NCBI RefSeq assembly: GCF_900104395.1
Contig: NZ_FMXX01000005.1
DNA length: 64,000 nt
Strand: one strand, 5' to 3'
DNA from: Fusobacterium_C necrophorum
Lineage (GTDB): Bacteria > Fusobacteriota > Fusobacteriia > Fusobacteriales > Fusobacteriaceae
In this document: piece by piece, positions 55,611-64,000 of the stretch
How positions within the stretch are numbered: position 1 is the stretch's first letter
Layout of the letters: each line of letters opens with the position of its first letter
Position numbers and translations under genes: made by a program
The notes under the pieces: generated by a model
What the model was told of the DNA's origin: nothing
The model's database searches: none
The model's input: the letters and a program-made list of their open reading frames with translations, nothing else

Positions 55611-58600
55611 TTATTTTCCTAAAATAAACTCAATTTCTTTTTCCGTAAACGATTTATTGGACAAATTATCTTCTGAAATAACATCGTCCAGTAATTTACT
55701 TTTCAACTCCTGTAATTGCAATATTTTTTCCTCAATGGTATCTTTTAAAATCAATTTGTAAGAAAAAACCGTTCTGTCCTGTCCCAGACGATAAGCTCTA
55801 TCAATTGCCTGATTTTCTACTGTCTTATTCCACCAAGGATCATAGATAAATATCGTATCCGCAGCCGTTAAATTCAGTCCGACTCCTCCTGTTTTCAGTG
55901 TCATCACGAATACCTTATATTTCTCATTTTTTTGAAATTTATTGACCAGTTGTTGTCTGTCCTTTGTATTCCCTGTCATGCTCAAATAAGGAATTTCTTG
56001 CTCTTCCAAGCTTTTACAAATGGTATCAATGGAACCGATATAGTTTGTAAACACTAAAACCTTATGATCATTTTCCACAGCTTCCAAAATTTGTTCCAAT
56101 AACATTTCTTTTTTGCTGGAACTGATATAGGCATTTTTTACCTCCGGACAACTGGTAATTTGACGTAACTCATTCAGAGCCTGCAAAATAAAAAATTGTA
56201 CTTTTCCCAAACCTTTTTCTCGAATACCGGCATGTATCATATTGTAGTAATAATTTCTTCTCTCCTCATAAAACTTCTTATGCTCCGGATTCATATCAAT
56301 ATAAATGGTCTTTTCAATCTTATCCGGCAAATCTTTCAAGACTTCTTTCTTGACTCTCCGTAGAATAAAAGGATAAATCTTTTTTCTTAAGTCCTGTACC
56401 GCCTCCAAATTATTTTCCTTTTGAATCGGGAAGGCATAGGTGGCATTGAACTCCTCCAAGCTTCCAAACATTCCGGGATTTAAAAAACGGAATAGGGAAT
56501 AAAGTTCGCTTAAATTATTTTCAATCGGAGTTCCGCTCAAAGCAATTCTGTTTTGAGCTTGCAATAACATAACCGCTTTGGTCGTTTGGGACTGTATATT
56601 TTTAATATTTTGAGATTCATCCAAGATAATCAAATCAAAGAACAACTCTTTCAAAGACACAATATCATTTCGCACCGTTCCGTAGGTCGTCAAAATGACG
56701 TCCTGTTTCTGAATGACTTGCAAGTCCCGATTGTTTCCATAGTAAATTCCTACCTTCAGTTTGGGACTGAATTTTTCAATTTCTCCCTGCCAATTGTAAA
56801 TTAGACTCTTCGGCATGATAATCAACGATTTTTTCTTCTTCTCCTGATGTAATTTAGTAAGAATGGCAATGGCTTGTAATGTTTTTCCAAGTCCCATATC
56901 ATCTGCCAAACAAGCACCCAAATGTTTTCCCAACAGATAAGAAAGCCATTTATATCCGTATTTTTGATAGCTTCGTAGAGTCACATTCAATTTTGGGAAG
57001 CTTACTTCATAGTCTTTTAGATAATTCATTCCATAGAAAAAATTCTTTTGTAACAAATATTCATCACTTACTATTTTTTCTTCAATAATATCATCGATAA
57101 TAGGAAGATCAAAGAAAGAGATCTTTACTTTATTTTCCTCTCCCTCCTTAAAAATCCGTTCCAACTTTTCGATATACTTCTTATTGATAAGAGCGTTTGT
57201 TCCGTCACTTAAAACAATGTAGGAATCTTTCTGATAAGAAGACAGAACCTCCTGAATGGAAAATTTTTCTCCCTCAATATCAATTTCCGCCTCTCCCTCT
57301 AAAAAATCAATCGAGTAATGAAAATTTCCTGTAATTCTAGGTTTGACAGCCTTAATATTATATTTTTTTAGCTTATCGCTTCCTGCAATAGGATATCGGT
57401 TGGCAAATTGTAATAAATGTTTGGTAATAAATTCTCTCGCTACCTGTTCCGGCAAAATAAAAAAATAATCCTCGTCCAAATAATAAGCTTGACGAATTCC
57501 CAATTCTCTCTGTATCTTTACCAGAATTTTAAGAACTTCCTCCACAAGTCCCGTGACGGGCGAGGTGTCTATTTTAGAAAACTGTATTCTTTTCTCTCTG
57601 CTATTTAGAGTAATCACTTCCTCAAAAGCATTGTCTTTCAAAAATTTGTAGTCCATATTCGAAACTTCCGCTCCAATGCGTAAGTATAGACTGTTATCCG
57701 ATACAATCTTTTCAATCAGAATTTGAGGTTTTAAAAGCAAAGTTTCCGTCTCTATCCTCTTATAATCCCGATATCGAAAATCCATATCCGGAAAATGTTT
57801 ATGAGCCAAGGTCATCAATTTTTCAACTTCCTGAAAACGTAATTCCGTTACAAAATCTTTTAATTCATAAAAACCCGTTCTTCTATTTTGTAACAGATAA
57901 AAACTTCCATTTGCCGCGATATCTTCCGTGATAATGTGAATGTCCTCATCTATCTCCGAAAGCTCTATCTGCGACTCATAAAGTCCCTCTTCCAAATTTT
58001 TTTCTCGAATACAAAGAAGCGGAGAATATCTTCCTTCTTTCCATGTAATTTTTTGGAAATCTTCTCTCACGAAATTATTCTGCCCTTTCAAAAAATCCAA
58101 TAACTCTTCCTGATTTTCCAAAAAAATCCGTTCATATTTTTTATCCCAACCGGCAAAAAAGACGTCCTCCTGCTCCATAGGAATATAGGAATAAATGGGA
58201 TCCATTTCAATTTCTTCCTTGGATACTTTCTTCCCGTAAGAATCTACCAAATCAATATAGTAGCCTCTCTCTTCTTTCTTTAACATATAAAAAATTCCAT
58301 GAATCATTTCCATTGCCTGTTTCACAGGAATCAGCTGAATTCCATGTTCTTCTAAAATGCTTTTTGCTTCCTCCATCACAAAATAATTTTCCCAAAAATG
58401 CATAGGAATCACATGCAGACTATCAATTTCTTTTACAAAAATTTCCAAACCCTCCGTAGTATGCTTTCCCAATCTTGGATCTACCGGTAAAAAAGCATAA
58501 TCTATCATCGAATGTTGATCTTGCTTTATATTTTTTAAAATTCGAAAGTACTCTTCTCTCATGTTGTTTTCTTCTTCTGGAGTGTCGTCTTCCCAATGCC

Positions 58601-59015
58601 ACAAATGAAAATCTCCCGCATGAAAAAGAAGTGTTCCTTCCACTGACACCAGAAAAGAGACTCCTGCATCCGTAGAACCATAGACGAAAATTTTCATATC
58701 TTCTATCTCTATTTGATCGCCTTCTCGCACCCAAATGATTTTTTCTCCAAAAGGTACATTCTGAATATCTTCACTTAAAATATATCGTATTTTAGGATTT
58801 TCTTTCTTCCAAGAAAAGATTTCCGGATTAAAATGATCGGCATGGCTATGAGAAGAGAAAACATATACTTTTTTCTCTTCTTGTCTGATATATTTATTAA
58901 AAAAATATTCTTTTTCCTCTGTTTTTTCTTTTGGAATGCAATAATAATCAAAAATTAAAATATGATTTTTTCCTTCCACAGCAAAACAGCTATGATAAAT
59001 ATAGTATATGTTCAT
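55611..59015 (-). CDS. Metallo-beta-lactamase fold fused to SNF2-family ATPase
   Basis: A 1134-residue protein. Residues 1-235 are a COG2220-like metallo-beta-lactamase domain with H56-x-H58-x-D60-H61 (SSHSHADHF), H132/D135 (FHAGDFH) and H206 (PMHFWENY). Residues about 240-640 resemble the SNF2-associated region found before bacterial SNF2 motors. Residues about 660-1130 are the motor: Walker A DDMGLGKT (about 705), DESQ box (about 800), LSGTPIENN (about 829), and motif VI QAIDRAYRLGQDR (about 1073). The frame is continuous and I see no good internal start after the lactamase part. The motor should be a double-stranded-DNA translocase; why a hydrolase domain is attached is unknown. It heads an operon with its 586-aa partner and dnaE. 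Confidence 0.85.
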   Translation of the reverse strand: MNIYYIYHSCFAVEGKNHILIFDYYCIPKEKTEEKEYFFNKYIRQEEKKVYVFSSHSHADHFNPEIFSWKKENPKIRYILSEDIQNVPFGEKIIWVREGDQIEIEDMKIFVYGSTDAGVSFLVSVEGTLLFHAGDFHLWHWEDDTPEEENNMREEYFRILKNIKQDQHSMIDYAFLPVDPRLGKHTTEGLEIFVKEIDSLHVIPMHFWENYFVMEEAKSILEEHGIQLIPVKQAMEMIHGIFYMLKKEERGYYIDLVDSYGKKVSKEEIEMDPIYSYIPMEQEDVFFAGWDKKYERIFLENQEELLDFLKGQNNFVREDFQKITWKEGRYSPLLCIREKNLEEGLYESQIELSEIDEDIHIITEDIAANGSFYLLQNRRTGFYELKDFVTELRFQEVEKLMTLAHKHFPDMDFRYRDYKRIETETLLLKPQILIEKIVSDNSLYLRIGAEVSNMDYKFLKDNAFEEVITLNSREKRIQFSKIDTSPVTGLVEEVLKILVKIQRELGIRQAYYLDEDYFFILPEQVAREFITKHLLQFANRYPIAGSDKLKKYNIKAVKPRITGNFHYSIDFLEGEAEIDIEGEKFSIQEVLSSYQKDSYIVLSDGTNALINKKYIEKLERIFKEGEENKVKISFFDLPIIDDIIEEKIVSDEYLLQKNFFYGMNYLKDYEVSFPKLNVTLRSYQKYGYKWLSYLLGKHLGACLADDMGLGKTLQAIAILTKLHQEKKKKSLIIMPKSLIYNWQGEIEKFSPKLKVGIYYGNNRDLQVIQKQDVILTTYGTVRNDIVSLKELFFDLIILDESQNIKNIQSQTTKAVMLLQAQNRIALSGTPIENNLSELYSLFRFLNPGMFGSLEEFNATYAFPIQKENNLEAVQDLRKKIYPFILRRVKKEVLKDLPDKIEKTIYIDMNPEHKKFYEERRNYYYNMIHAGIREKGLGKVQFFILQALNELRQITSCPEVKNAYISSSKKEMLLEQILEAVENDHKVLVFTNYIGSIDTICKSLEEQEIPYLSMTGNTKDRQQLVNKFQKNEKYKVFVMTLKTGGVGLNLTAADTIFIYDPWWNKTVENQAIDRAYRLGQDRTVFSYKLILKDTIEEKILQLQELKSKLLDDVISEDNLSNKSFTEKEIEFILGK

Positions 59016-59046
59016 CTGTACTTCCTTTCTAAAAAAATATCATTCT

Positions 59047-59075
59047 ATTGTATCATTTTCTTCAGAGTTTTTCAA
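59047..59075 (-). promoter_or_regulatory. Predicted promoter of the SNF2-dnaE-acc-nusB run
   Basis: On the minus strand TTGAAA (59075-59070), a 17-nt spacer and TACAAT (59052-59047). Confidence 0.6.
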
Positions 59076-59126
59076 GTTTTCTTTTCTATCTCATTTTGTT
59101 TGTTTATTTTTTTAATCAATTTTTTG

Positions 59127-59155
59127 TTGACTTTTTATATTATATTCTATATACT
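59127..59155 (+). promoter_or_regulatory. Predicted promoter of the iron/heme/B12 uptake operon
   Basis: TTGACT at 59127-59132, a 17-nt spacer and TATACT at 59150-59155. The AT-rich leader after it could hide a Fur-type box, but I cannot define one. Confidence 0.6.
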
Positions 59156-59220
59156 TTTAGTGAATTTATATTAAACAATTTAAATTTTAACTATACAAAT
59201 TATTTTGAAAGGAGAACATT

Positions 59221-60096
59221 ATGAAGAAGGTTTTTATAACGTTTATTGTTGCCATTTTTTATACTTTTTCTTATGCATGGGATGTTGAGGAAAATTTTAT
59301 AATAGACCGTTTTGGAAATCGGATTCCCAAAAAATCCTATTCCAGAATTATAGCTATCGATCCCGGAACCGTTGAAATTTTATTCGAGATTGGTGCTGAA
59401 AAATCCATTGTTGCCATCGGGAAAACAGGACAAAGCAAGATTTATCCTGTAGAAAAAACCGAAAAATTGGAAAGCGTTGGAAATATGACTACCCCCAACT
59501 TTGAAAAAATCTTACAATATAAGCCGGACTTGGTTTTAGTCAACAGTATGATGGCAAGAAGTATGGAAAATTTTAAACGATTGGGAATTCCTTTTTTAGT
59601 CAGTGACACAGGAAACTTGAAAGATATTATTCAGTCCATTCGTATTCTGGGAATTCTTAGTGCTCAGGAAGCGAAGTCCGAAGCCTTGGCAAAACAATGT
59701 GAAGAAAAATTAAAACTCATTCAAAAAAATATTCCTGAACACGCTTCTGTAAAAGGAGCTATTCTATATGCCGTTTCTCCTATGATGGCCTTTGGAAAGG
59801 AATCCCTTCCAGGAGATATTCTTCGCCATTTGGGAGTCATCAACATTGCGGAAAATGTTCCGGGAAACAGACCGATTCTCTCTCCGGAGTATATTTTAAA
59901 AATAAATCCTGATTTTCTGGCAGGAGCTATGAGCTTACAATCCGTCGATGACATTATTCACTCTTCCAATGTAATTCCTAAAACAAAGGCAGGTAAAAAT
60001 AAAAAAATATTTATTCTAGATTCCTCCATGATACTTCGAGATTCTTATCGAATCTTTGATGAAATGGAAAAATTACAACAAAAAATTTATGAATAA
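59221..60096 (+). CDS. Periplasmic binding protein for iron complex, heme or cobalamin
   Basis: A 291-residue exported protein of the FhuD/BtuF (PBP type III) class. A signal peptide (MKKVFITFIVAIFYTFSYA) without lipobox is followed by DRFGNRIPKKSYSRIIAIDPGTVEILFEIGAEKSIVAIG-type family segments, NFEKILQYKPDLVLV, LGIPFLV and GDILRHLGVINIAE. It should pass the ligand from the TonB receptor to the FecCD permease downstream. AAAGGAG precedes ATG 59221. The gene is first in a four-gene operon. Confidence 0.88.
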   Translation: MKKVFITFIVAIFYTFSYAWDVEENFIIDRFGNRIPKKSYSRIIAIDPGTVEILFEIGAEKSIVAIGKTGQSKIYPVEKTEKLESVGNMTTPNFEKILQYKPDLVLVNSMMARSMENFKRLGIPFLVSDTGNLKDIIQSIRILGILSAQEAKSEALAKQCEEKLKLIQKNIPEHASVKGAILYAVSPMMAFGKESLPGDILRHLGVINIAENVPGNRPILSPEYILKINPDFLAGAMSLQSVDDIIHSSNVIPKTKAGKNKKIFILDSSMILRDSYRIFDEMEKLQQKIYE

Positions 60097-60126
60097 ACAA
60101 TAAAAATAAAAAAGGAGTGGTAAAAC

Positions 60127-62271
60127 ATGAAAAAAGTGGTATTTGGGATTTGCAGTATCTTAATTTCCTCTGCTATGCTTGGAGCAGAAATTGATCTTGG
60201 AACACAGAATATCTATTCGGAAACCGGATTTGAAACGAGTCTTCGAAGCTCTGTTTCTTCTCCTTATATCGTTACTTCAAAAGAAATCAAAGAAAAACAT
60301 TATACCCGTGTTTCTGAAATTTTGAGAGATATTCCGCATATCTACATCGGTCCCGGTGGCAGTGTAGATATGCGTGGTCAGGGAAGTGCTCATGCCAGAA
60401 CAACAGTTCAACTGTTAATTGATGGAGTTCCTGCCAATTTTTTGGATACTTCCCACATCAATCTTCCTATCGATACTTTAAATCCAGAAGATATTAAGAG
60501 AATTGAAGTCATCCCTGGAGGAGGAGCTGTTTTATATGGAAGTGGAACTTCCGGAGGAGTGATCAACATCATTACCAAAAAATACACGGGAAACTATGCA
60601 AAGGCAAGCTATCAAATAGGAAGCTATCACAATCATAAATATGACGTAGCTGCCGGAACTTCTTTGGGAAATTTTGACATTAACCTAAGTTATTCAAAAA
60701 ATAATAGGGATGGATATCGTAAAAAAGCCTTTTCCGATTCCGATTTCTTCTCCGGAAAATTACGTTATCACTTCAATCCCACAGACAGTCTTGAATTCAA
60801 ATATAGCTATTTTGATAATAAGTTCAGAGGTGTTAAATCCCTAACCAGAGAACAAGTCGAGAAAGATCGAAGGCAAAGTGGTCTTTCTCCTGAAGACAAT
60901 TTGAAAAATACCATCCGAAAAGAAGAATGGAATTTAACTTACGATGCAAAATGGACAAGCTGGCTGGAACACAAATCCAATCTTTTCTATCAGTCCACAG
61001 AAATAAAATCTAGTGAATATGAAGATGCTCTTCCTTTCTATCAATATCAAATTTCTTCTTATCAAAAAATGCTTACTATGCCAGGGATTCCTCCTATGAT
61101 GCAAGCACAATTGAAAAAGCAGATAAAAGCCCTACAAAATTTGATAACGAGTAATCCAAGGATGGAATTACATCAAGGAAGTCGTTTCAAAGATCAAAAA
61201 TTCGGTTTTAAAATGAAGAATAAATTTAAGTATGGGGAAAATAGTGATTTTATTTTAGGTTTGGGATACATTCACAACAAAATGGATCGAGATTCTTGGG
61301 CTTATACGAAAAATACGCAAACGAATCAAACAATAGCAACTCTTACAAATACTAAAATTCCTTTAAATAAGAAAACATTCGAAATTTTCGGATTAAATAC
61401 CTATCGTCATAATAATTGGGAATTTGTTCAGGGCTTACGCTTTGAAAAAGCGAAATATAATGGAAAAAGACAATATAAAAATCTGGAATATCCTTTAAAA
61501 GATCGTAGCATGAATAATGTTGCGGCAAATCTGGCTGTCAATTATCTCTATTCCGATACAGGAAATGTCTATGTAAAATATGAAAGAGGATTTACTTCTC
61601 CTGCTCCTGCACAGTTAATGGATAAAATCAGAAAAGGAGGAGTGAACGATTATGTCAATAATGATTTAAAATCTGAAAAATCAAACTCCTTTGAAGTTGG
61701 ATGGAATGACTATCTCTTCCATTCTTTAGTCAGTGCTGATGTTTTTTTCAGTGAAACGAAAGATGAAATTTCTACCATATTCTCGGGAGGGCATGGGACA
61801 ACATTCAGCAATTTGAACCTTGGTCAAACGAAACGATATGGTTTTGATCTAAAAGCCAGTCAAGTTTTTGAAAAGTGGACATTCTCGGAAGCTTACAGTT
61901 ATATCCATGCAAAAATCATGAAAGATAAAACAAAGGCTTATGAAGGAAAATATATCAGTTATGTTCCAAGGCATAAATTTTCTTTGAATGCTGATTATGC
62001 AATCACTCCAAAATGGACTCTTGGGGGAGAATATCAATACAGTTCTTCCGTATATCTGGACAATGCAAATAAAAATGGAAAAGATGGAGCGAGATCTGTT
62101 TTTAATCTTCAAACCTCTTATGAGTTCAATTCACATTTTTCTATCTATGCAGGAATTAAAAATGTGTTAAATCATAAGTATTATGAATCTGTCAGTGCAG
62201 GTTCCAGTCAAAAGTATTATAGTCCGGCTCCGGAAAGAAATTACTATGCCGGATTCCGTTATCAATTTTAA
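60127..62271 (+). CDS. TonB-dependent outer-membrane receptor of the uptake operon
   Basis: A 714-residue receptor. A signal peptide ends at GAE (about residue 21); the plug has VSEILRDIPHI, VDMRGQGSAHARTTVQ and RIEVIPGGGAVLYGSG, and the barrel ends in an aromatic residue (FRYQF). It is a paralog of the receptor at 2350: shared stretches include IDGVPxN, EVIPGGGAVLYG, AAGTSLGNFD and QDRRQ/KDRRQ. An extra segment of about 55 residues (around residues 300-355) distinguishes it. Its start has a normal AAGGAG site, unlike the other receptor. Confidence 0.92.
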   Translation: MKKVVFGICSILISSAMLGAEIDLGTQNIYSETGFETSLRSSVSSPYIVTSKEIKEKHYTRVSEILRDIPHIYIGPGGSVDMRGQGSAHARTTVQLLIDGVPANFLDTSHINLPIDTLNPEDIKRIEVIPGGGAVLYGSGTSGGVINIITKKYTGNYAKASYQIGSYHNHKYDVAAGTSLGNFDINLSYSKNNRDGYRKKAFSDSDFFSGKLRYHFNPTDSLEFKYSYFDNKFRGVKSLTREQVEKDRRQSGLSPEDNLKNTIRKEEWNLTYDAKWTSWLEHKSNLFYQSTEIKSSEYEDALPFYQYQISSYQKMLTMPGIPPMMQAQLKKQIKALQNLITSNPRMELHQGSRFKDQKFGFKMKNKFKYGENSDFILGLGYIHNKMDRDSWAYTKNTQTNQTIATLTNTKIPLNKKTFEIFGLNTYRHNNWEFVQGLRFEKAKYNGKRQYKNLEYPLKDRSMNNVAANLAVNYLYSDTGNVYVKYERGFTSPAPAQLMDKIRKGGVNDYVNNDLKSEKSNSFEVGWNDYLFHSLVSADVFFSETKDEISTIFSGGHGTTFSNLNLGQTKRYGFDLKASQVFEKWTFSEAYSYIHAKIMKDKTKAYEGKYISYVPRHKFSLNADYAITPKWTLGGEYQYSSSVYLDNANKNGKDGARSVFNLQTSYEFNSHFSIYAGIKNVLNHKYYESVSAGSSQKYYSPAPERNYYAGFRYQF

Positions 62272-62286
62272 AAGTAGGAAGACTCT

Positions 62287-63261
62287 ATGAAGACAAAATT
62301 ATATTTCACAATTGCTATCCTCTTTTGCATTACTGCTATTTTCATTTGTATCAGTCTCGGAAATGTCTATATCAGTCCAAAAGAACTTTTTTCCTATCCT
62401 CAGTTGGATGACTATACCAAAACGGTTCTTATGGACTTAAGACTTCCCAGAGTCATTATGGCCTTTCTCGTCGGTATGCTTTTAGCTTCCAGCGGAAATG
62501 TGGTACAGATTATTTTTCAAAATCCACTGGCAGATCCCTATATTATAGGGATCGCGTCCAGTGCTACCTTCGGGGCCGTTGTTGCCTATCTTTTAGGCTT
62601 GCCGGAATACAGTTACGGAGCTGTGGCCTTTGTTTGCTGTCTCATCAGTACCTTATTTTTATTCAGAATTGCAAAAAAAGGAAATCATATTCATATTTCC
62701 ACCTTGCTTATTATGGGAATTACTTTGGCTTCCTTTCTTGCAGGCTTCACTTCTTTTTCCATTTATTGGATTGGAGAAGATTCCTTTAAAATTACAATTT
62801 GGCTCATGGGATATTTGGGAAATGCTTCTTGGAAACAAATTCTGTTTCTCTTATTCCCCATTATATTTTCCACTCTCTATTTTTATCAAAAAAGAAATGC
62901 TCTGGACATTCTCTTATTAGGGGATGAACAGGCTCATTCGATGGGAATTCAAGTTTCCAAATTGAAATCTCATTGTTTGATTTTAGCATCTCTTATGGTG
63001 GCATTTTCTGTTGCCTTTACAGGTATGATTGGCTTTGTAGGTCTGATTGTCCCTCATATTGTACGAAACATTGTAGGACCCTTGAATCGAAAGGTCATTC
63101 CCTGTACTCTGTTTTTTGGAGGAACTTTTTTGCTTGTCTGTGACACGCTGGGAAGAATGATTTTAGCTCCTCTGGAAATTCCGATTGGAGTCATTACTTC
63201 CTTATTGGGGGCTCCTTTCTTCTTTTATCTTGCTATGAAAAATAGGAGGAATATGCTATGA
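62287..63261 (+). CDS. FecCD-family ABC permease
   Basis: A 324-residue inner-membrane permease of the iron-siderophore/heme/B12 class. Motifs are LRLPRVIMAFLVGMLLASSGNVVQ, FQNPLADPYIIGI, GFVGLIVPHIVRNIVG and PIGVITSLLGAPFFFYL. It follows the receptor by 15 nt and overlaps the ATPase gene by 4 nt. Confidence 0.93.
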   Translation: MKTKLYFTIAILFCITAIFICISLGNVYISPKELFSYPQLDDYTKTVLMDLRLPRVIMAFLVGMLLASSGNVVQIIFQNPLADPYIIGIASSATFGAVVAYLLGLPEYSYGAVAFVCCLISTLFLFRIAKKGNHIHISTLLIMGITLASFLAGFTSFSIYWIGEDSFKITIWLMGYLGNASWKQILFLLFPIIFSTLYFYQKRNALDILLLGDEQAHSMGIQVSKLKSHCLILASLMVAFSVAFTGMIGFVGLIVPHIVRNIVGPLNRKVIPCTLFFGGTFLLVCDTLGRMILAPLEIPIGVITSLLGAPFFFYLAMKNRRNML

Positions 63262-64000
63262 ATTTCACACAAGCTAAGTTTTTAAGTATACAAAATTTAA
63301 ATTTTTCCTATGGAAAACATCCCATCTTAAGATCCATTTCTTGCGAGATAACAGAAAGAAAAATGACAGGAATTATAGGTCCGAATGGTTGTGGAAAATC
63401 AACCCTTTTAAAAAATATTCTGGGCTTCTATTCCTGTAACTTTGAGTCTTTTTTTATCTTAGGAAAAAATTGGAAAGAATTCAGCCCGAAAGAATTGTCA
63501 AAAGTCATTGCCTATATTCCGCAGAAAGTGAATGTAATTCCGGGAATTTCCGTAAGAGATTTTATCTGTTTGGGAAGATTTGCTCAGTTAAGACATTCTT
63601 GGGATTCTTATACGAAAAGGGATTATGAAATAGTAGATGACATCATACATACTCTTCATTTAGAAGCATTTCGAGATAGATCTTTAGGAAGTCTTTCCGG
63701 AGGAGAACTGCAAAAAATTTTTCTGGCAAAAGCTCTTGCTCAGGAAACTAAAATATTACTTTTGGATGAACCGACTTCCGCCTTGGATTTTCATAATGCC
63801 ATCTTTTTTATGAAAACTCTCAAGAAGTATATACAACATTACCGAATCACTCCCATTATTGTACTTCATGATTTAAATTTGGCTGCCTCATTCTGCGATG
63901 AAATTATCATTATGAAGGAAGGGAGAATTATAAAACACGGGACACCTAAGGATATGATTACCGTTGAGAATATTCACCAAATTTATGGATTGGATTGTAA
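63258..64000 (+). CDS. Iron-complex/heme/B12-type ABC ATPase (cut by window edge)
   Basis: The frame starts at ATG 63258, overlapping the permease stop (ATGA), and stays open to the window edge for 247 codons. It has Walker A GPNGCGKSTLL, the Q-loop YIPQKV, signature LSGGELQKIFLAKALAQ and Walker B ILLLDEPTSALDF, and His-loop VLHDLNLA. This is the FecE/FhuC type that powers the permease. The end is not in view. Confidence 0.92.
   Translation, partial: MNFTQAKFLSIQNLNFSYGKHPILRSISCEITERKMTGIIGPNGCGKSTLLKNILGFYSCNFESFFILGKNWKEFSPKELSKVIAYIPQKVNVIPGISVRDFICLGRFAQLRHSWDSYTKRDYEIVDDIIHTLHLEAFRDRSLGSLSGGELQKIFLAKALAQETKILLLDEPTSALDFHNAIFFMKTLKKYIQHYRITPIIVLHDLNLAASFCDEIIIMKEGRIIKHGTPKDMITVENIHQIYGLDC

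Noticed and set aside
58200..58320. A separate start for the SNF2 part after the lactamase domain
   Set aside because: ATG codons occur there but none has a convincing Shine-Dalgarno; the frame is continuous.

Overview
The window reads as chromosomal DNA of a low-GC anaerobic diderm bacterium of the genus Fusobacterium, by gene content and base composition most like the F. necrophorum group (species is an inference; no 16S gene lies here). Outer-membrane TonB-dependent receptors, a soluble periplasmic binding protein and an LPS heptose gene (gmhA) point to two membranes. Operon layouts otherwise familiar from Firmicutes (rimP-nusA-ylxR/ylxQ-infB-rbfA; accB-accC-asp23-amaP-nusB) and a glutamate mutase locus fit Fusobacteria. 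Most genes are on the minus strand in long, tightly packed operons.

Layout. 1-2000 is an accessory edge: the end of an IS30-type transposase, a small orphan gene, a RelB/RelE-type toxin-antitoxin pair and a broken secreted glycine-zipper gene. 2315-4329 is a TonB-dependent receptor with an unusual hairpin/leader-peptide translation start. 4412-14261 (minus) runs clpP-clpX-lon-engB-valS, then a LysR regulator, gmhA and a DUF4198 gene. 14399-21981 (minus) is the rimP-nusA-ylxR/L7Ae-infB-rbfA-recJ-tig operon. 22196-26552 holds glmS and glmL (glutamate mutase small subunit and its chaperone, without glmE), a YeiH-type exporter and an AAE-type transporter. 26602-34201 (minus) holds a family-5 peptide/nickel ABC transporter, coaX, a DUF997 gene, panF and a Nudix gene. 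34353-35753 is an intact but apparently catalytically dead IS1634-like transposase. gltX and an alpha/beta hydrolase follow. 38522-46223 (minus) is comM-pilT-hemZ-HhH protein-hslO-tatD-acpS-ferredoxin-prfB, where prfB has the classic RF2 frameshift. mntP is alone at 46314. 46943-59015 (minus) is a long run: an SNF2 ATPase fused to a metallo-beta-lactamase domain, a 586-residue partner, dnaE, accB, accC, asp23, amaP, DUF2273, nusB. 59221 to the right edge is an iron/heme/cobalamin-type uptake operon: binding protein, TonB receptor, FecCD permease and ATPase.

Most distinctive points: (1) the metallo-beta-lactamase-SNF2 fusion and its adjacent partner; (2) an AccB-like protein whose biotin-accepting lysine position is glycine, sitting directly before accC; (3) a TonB receptor whose Shine-Dalgarno is separated from its ATG by a short ORF that is itself a perfect 11-bp hairpin; (4) a lone IS1634-like protein that seems to have lost two of three catalytic acids; (5) glmS-glmL without glmE. 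All assignments are from reading the sequence; no database search was possible.
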